A stretch of 8,263 bases of DNA, from assembly GCA_036641735.1 (NCBI GenBank), contig JAVWEG010000079.1:1-8263 (forward strand), given 5' to 3'. The notes under the pieces were generated by a model. It searched no databases. It was not told the DNA's origin and saw nothing but the letters and a program-made list of their open reading frames with translations. Origin of the DNA: JAGPHI01 sp036641735 (lineage in GTDB: Bacteria; Bacillota; Clostridia; Oscillospirales; Ruminococcaceae). A program made the translations under genes and the position numbers. Shown in pieces: positions 6,606 to 8,263 of the stretch; within the stretch, counting starts at the first letter, position 1, and every line of letters begins with the position of its first letter.

Positions 6606-6637
6606 ATATTATACTATTAATTTTGGAGGAAAATATA
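6588..6637 (+). promoter_or_regulatory. AT-rich leader before subunit K: strong ribosome binding site, possible internal promoter
   Basis: The 32-base gap between subunits I and K is the longest inside the operon apart from the promoter leader. Outside GGAGGA (6625-6630, 7 bases before the ATG) it has only one G or C. Such an unstructured AT-rich entry with a strong ribosome binding site fits the need for many copies of the ring subunit. Separately, TTGCAA (6588-6593), 16 bases, then TATACT (6610-6615) resembles a sigma-A promoter that would start transcription near 6622. This is a weaker reading because the -35 lies in the end of subunit I. Confidence 0.4.
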
Positions 6638-7003
6638 ATGAAGTCTTTAAAGAAAACAGCACAAATTTTATTTTGTTTGGCGGCAATGTTCGCAATGATG
6701 TCGGTAATGTCGGTAACAGGCTTTGCCGCGGATAAAGCAGCGGAAGCTGTACCCACAGCTACAGCACCTGTAGAGGAAAAGGCTGATATGGGGCCTGCTT
6801 TTGCATATATTGCGGCTGCGTTATCCACAGGTCTTGGTGCTATAGGCGCAGGTATTGCCGTAGGAGCAGGCGCTCCTGCCGCTATTGGCGCACTTACAGA
6901 AGATCCAAAAAGCTTTGGTAAAGCATTGATATTTGTAGCGCTCGGAGAAGGTATAGCACTTTATGGTATGCTTATTTCTATACTTATCTTAGCTAAGGTG
7001 TAA
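6638..7003 (+). CDS. ntpK: A/V-type ATPase subunit K (membrane ring, c-type), two-helix form with leader
   Basis: This 121-residue protein forms the ion-carrying rotor ring. Residues 1-30 look like a secretory signal (basic KSLKK, hydrophobic ILFCLAAMFAMMSV, and a possible cut after TGFA30). An Ala/Pro/Glu-rich linker follows (31-52). The rest is one hairpin: helix 1 at about 54-84 (glycine-rich GLGAIGAGIAVGAG), a polar loop TEDPKSFGK (87-95), and helix 2 at about 96-118 carrying the ion-binding Glu104 in ALGEGIALYG. Many V-type K proteins, including Enterococcus NtpK, are four-helix duplications of about 155 residues; this one is not duplicated. ATG 6638 is chosen over an upstream TTG at 6623 because GGAGGA at 6625-6630 is its ribosome binding site. 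An in-frame 9-base tandem repeat lies in the leader. Confidence 0.93.
   Translation: MKSLKKTAQILFCLAAMFAMMSVMSVTGFAADKAAEAVPTATAPVEEKADMGPAFAYIAAALSTGLGAIGAGIAVGAGAPAAIGALTEDPKSFGKALIFVALGEGIALYGMLISILILAKV
6698..6715 (+). repeat. In-frame 9-base tandem duplication in the subunit K leader
   Basis: ATGTCGGTA occurs twice in direct succession (6698-6706 and 6707-6715), encoding Met-Ser-Val twice (residues 21-26) just before the likely signal cleavage site. The copies are identical, suggesting a recent slippage duplication that lengthens the hydrophobic leader by three residues. Confidence 0.85.
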
Positions 7004-7015
7004 GAGAGGCTGTTT

Positions 7016-7324
7016 GTGAAATATTTTTTAATCAGTGACAATGTGGATACTTTAGCTGGTATGCGCCTTGTTGGAGTGCGTGGTATAGTAGCTGCCGAAG
7101 AAAGTGAAATACGAAAGGCAATGGACGATGCCAAAGCAGATAAGAGCATAGGGCTTGTACTTGTAAGTGAAAAGCTGTGCATAAAATACAAGGACTTGTT
7201 TTTAGATTACAAAATGAATTGTCCGCGCCCTCTTATTGTGGAAATGCCCGACCGTCACACCAAAGATGATGTGGCACAGAGTATTCGCCGCGATATTATA
7301 GAGGCTGTGGGCATAAAGATATGA
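7016..7324 (+). CDS. ntpG: A/V-type ATPase subunit F (central axle)
   Basis: This 102-residue soluble alpha/beta protein matches subunit F (called NtpG in Enterococcus, AtpF in archaeal-style naming), which binds subunit D in the central shaft and can modulate ATP hydrolysis. Family signatures are the opening strand KYFLISD, G15-x-R17-L-x-G20 in the first helix, the strand GLVLVSEKL (46-54), and RPLIVEMPDR (71-80), very close to the family's 'P-I-VEIPD' motif. Length is typical (about 100-110). The start is GTG at 7016 with GAGG (7006-7009) 6 bases upstream; only 12 bases separate it from the subunit K stop. In many operons F follows C, but here it follows K and precedes E. Confidence 0.9.
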   Translation: MKYFLISDNVDTLAGMRLVGVRGIVAAEESEIRKAMDDAKADKSIGLVLVSEKLCIKYKDLFLDYKMNCPRPLIVEMPDRHTKDDVAQSIRRDIIEAVGIKI

Positions 7325-7333
7325 GGAGGCAGT

Positions 7334-7912
7334 ATGCAAAACATTGATAGCGCCGAGCGCTTTAACGAATTTGAGCAAGCGGTGATTGGTGCTGCCGAAA
7401 ATGAGGCGCACGCACTTATTGAGGGCGCGGAAAAAGAGCGCGACGAAATGCTGTATAAAGCAAGACATTCTGTGGCAAAGTCGGATTTTGATAAGCTGTC
7501 TTTTGCGGCTGAGCGCTGGAGGCTTGGCGTTAAAGCTTCTATCAGTCAAGATTCGCGCCGCCGTTTGCTTTTATACAGAGAGTCCTTAATAGATGATTTG
7601 TTAAACGAGCTTTGCGATAAGCTAAAGGCTTTTACACAAAGCAAGGATTACGAAGCATTTCTATCAGGCAAGCTGTCTTTATACGAGAGCAAAATAGCAA
7701 AAAAATCAGTAATATATTGCAAAAACGAAGATAAATCGTTATTACAAAAGCTTTGCGCTCAATATGATATTGCCTTTGCAGATGATGACGATATTATATT
7801 AGGCGGATTTCGGCTTGCTTGTGACAATTTATTATATGACGAGACTTTGGATACGGCGCGTGATGAAGAACGCGGCCGCCTTTTGTCTTATTGCAATTTA
7901 GAGGTGGTGTAG
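7334..7912 (+). CDS. ntpE: A/V-type ATPase subunit E (peripheral stalk)
   Basis: This 192-residue soluble protein matches subunit E. The N-terminal half (about 1-95) is a charged helix rich in Ala/Glu/Lys/Arg (ENEAHALIEGAEKERDEML) that would pair with the H-like protein as the peripheral stalk. The C-terminal half is a globular alpha/beta cap that contacts the A/B head. It includes ILGGFRL (155-161) and LLYDETLDTARDEER (166-180), clear forms of the family's 'GG--L-----I-YD-SF-----E---' ending. An acidic run DDDD (150-153) precedes it. Length is about normal (185-210). AGGAGG (7324-7329) lies 4 bases before the ATG at 7334 and overlaps the subunit F stop, suggesting coupled translation. Its stop is 2 bases before the subunit A start. 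Confidence 0.9.
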   Translation: MQNIDSAERFNEFEQAVIGAAENEAHALIEGAEKERDEMLYKARHSVAKSDFDKLSFAAERWRLGVKASISQDSRRRLLLYRESLIDDLLNELCDKLKAFTQSKDYEAFLSGKLSLYESKIAKKSVIYCKNEDKSLLQKLCAQYDIAFADDDDIILGGFRLACDNLLYDETLDTARDEERGRLLSYCNLEVV

Positions 7913-7914
7913 CT

Positions 7915-8263
7915 GTGAATAATGATGTGATATATTCCGTAAACGGCCCTGTAATTAAGGTGCATAATACTAACAGCTTTGCTATGCTTGAGATGGTACA
8001 CGTAGGAAACGATAAGCTTATCGGCGAGGTTATCGGTGTAAATGAAAAATTTACTACTATTCAGGTGTACGAAAACACTACGGGGCTTACCGTGGGCGAG
8101 CCTGTAATAGGTACGCACGCACCTTTATCAGCTACGCTCGGCCCCGGCATTATGCAAAATATTTTTGACGGTATTGAGCGCCCGTTACCGGGAATTGCAA
8201 AAATATCAGGCTCGTTTATCCGCAACGGTATAGAGCTTGGCAGCCTAGATGAGCAAAAGCTGT
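7915..8263 (+). CDS. ntpA: A/V-type ATPase catalytic subunit A, N-terminal part (runs off the right edge)
   Basis: The first 116 codons of the catalytic, nucleotide-binding subunit are visible. The opening VIYSVNGPVIKV (5-16) is the start of the N-terminal beta barrel typical of subunit A. It is followed by GEVIGVNEKFTTIQVYENTTGL (37-58), the conserved barrel motif around QVYE-TTG. LGPGIMQNIFDGIERPL (75-91) is almost invariant across A/V-type A subunits and distinguishes them from F-type alpha and beta. The last visible part (about 98-116) enters the non-homologous 'bulge' domain special to A subunits. The P-loop and catalytic Glu lie beyond the window. The start is GTG at 7915 with GAGGTGG (7901-7907) 7 bases upstream, inside the end of the subunit E gene, so the two are probably translationally coupled. 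Confidence 0.97.
   Translation, partial: MNNDVIYSVNGPVIKVHNTNSFAMLEMVHVGNDKLIGEVIGVNEKFTTIQVYENTTGLTVGEPVIGTHAPLSATLGPGIMQNIFDGIERPLPGIAKISGSFIRNGIELGSLDEQKL

Noticed and set aside
6623..6637. TTG start at 6623 for subunit K
   Set aside because: It would translate the GGAGGA ribosome binding site itself. ATG 6638 has that site 7 bases upstream and gives a normal signal-like N-terminus.
1..8263. CRISPR arrays, tRNA/rRNA genes, insertion sequences, phage or toxin-antitoxin genes, riboswitches
   Set aside because: No spaced repeats, cloverleaf-like sequence, transposase or integrase motifs, or long structured leaders were found on reading both strands. Nearly all bases are covered by ordinary coding genes.

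Overview
The window looks like low-to-moderate GC Firmicutes chromosome (class Clostridia, probably a gut-type Oscillospirales or Eubacteriales relative). This is inferred from strong GGAGG-type ribosome binding sites, AT-rich intergenic promoters, mixed ATG/GTG/TTG starts, and a bacterial A/V-type (not F-type) rotary ATPase operon. The species cannot be named from the sequence alone.

Left part (1-3180), housekeeping and accessory genes. The minus strand carries the first 36 codons of an aldo/keto reductase that runs off the left edge. A divergent promoter region of about 80 bases separates it from a plus-strand PAP2-family membrane phosphatase (189-1028). That gene meets, tail to tail, a minus-strand gene for a small membrane-anchored extracytoplasmic protein of unknown function (1023-1517). 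The two stop codons share one palindromic hexamer, CTATAG. A second divergent region leads to a plus-strand pair: an unrecognised protein (1638-2282) and a D-2-hydroxyacid dehydrogenase (2233-3180). Their reading frames overlap by 50 bases.

Right part (3280 to the window end), an A/V-type ATPase operon. A good sigma-A promoter (TTGAAA-17-TATATT) precedes seven closely spaced plus-strand genes: a G/H-like peripheral stalk protein, then subunits C, I, K, F, E and the first 116 codons of the catalytic subunit A. Subunits B and D presumably follow outside the window. Together these encode the rotary machine: A (with B) is the catalytic head, F (with D) and C form the central axle and its socket, E and the H-like protein form the peripheral stalks, and I and K form the membrane motor.

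The most informative details are in subunit K. It has a secretory-signal-like leader, only one two-helix hairpin, a single carboxylate (E104), and Val where Na+-binding V-type rings carry a Gln. That suggests a two-helix, probably H+-using ring. I found no CRISPR array, tRNA, rRNA, insertion sequence, phage gene or convincing undescribed system. The novelty here lies in details of gene order, gene overlap and the unusual ring subunit.
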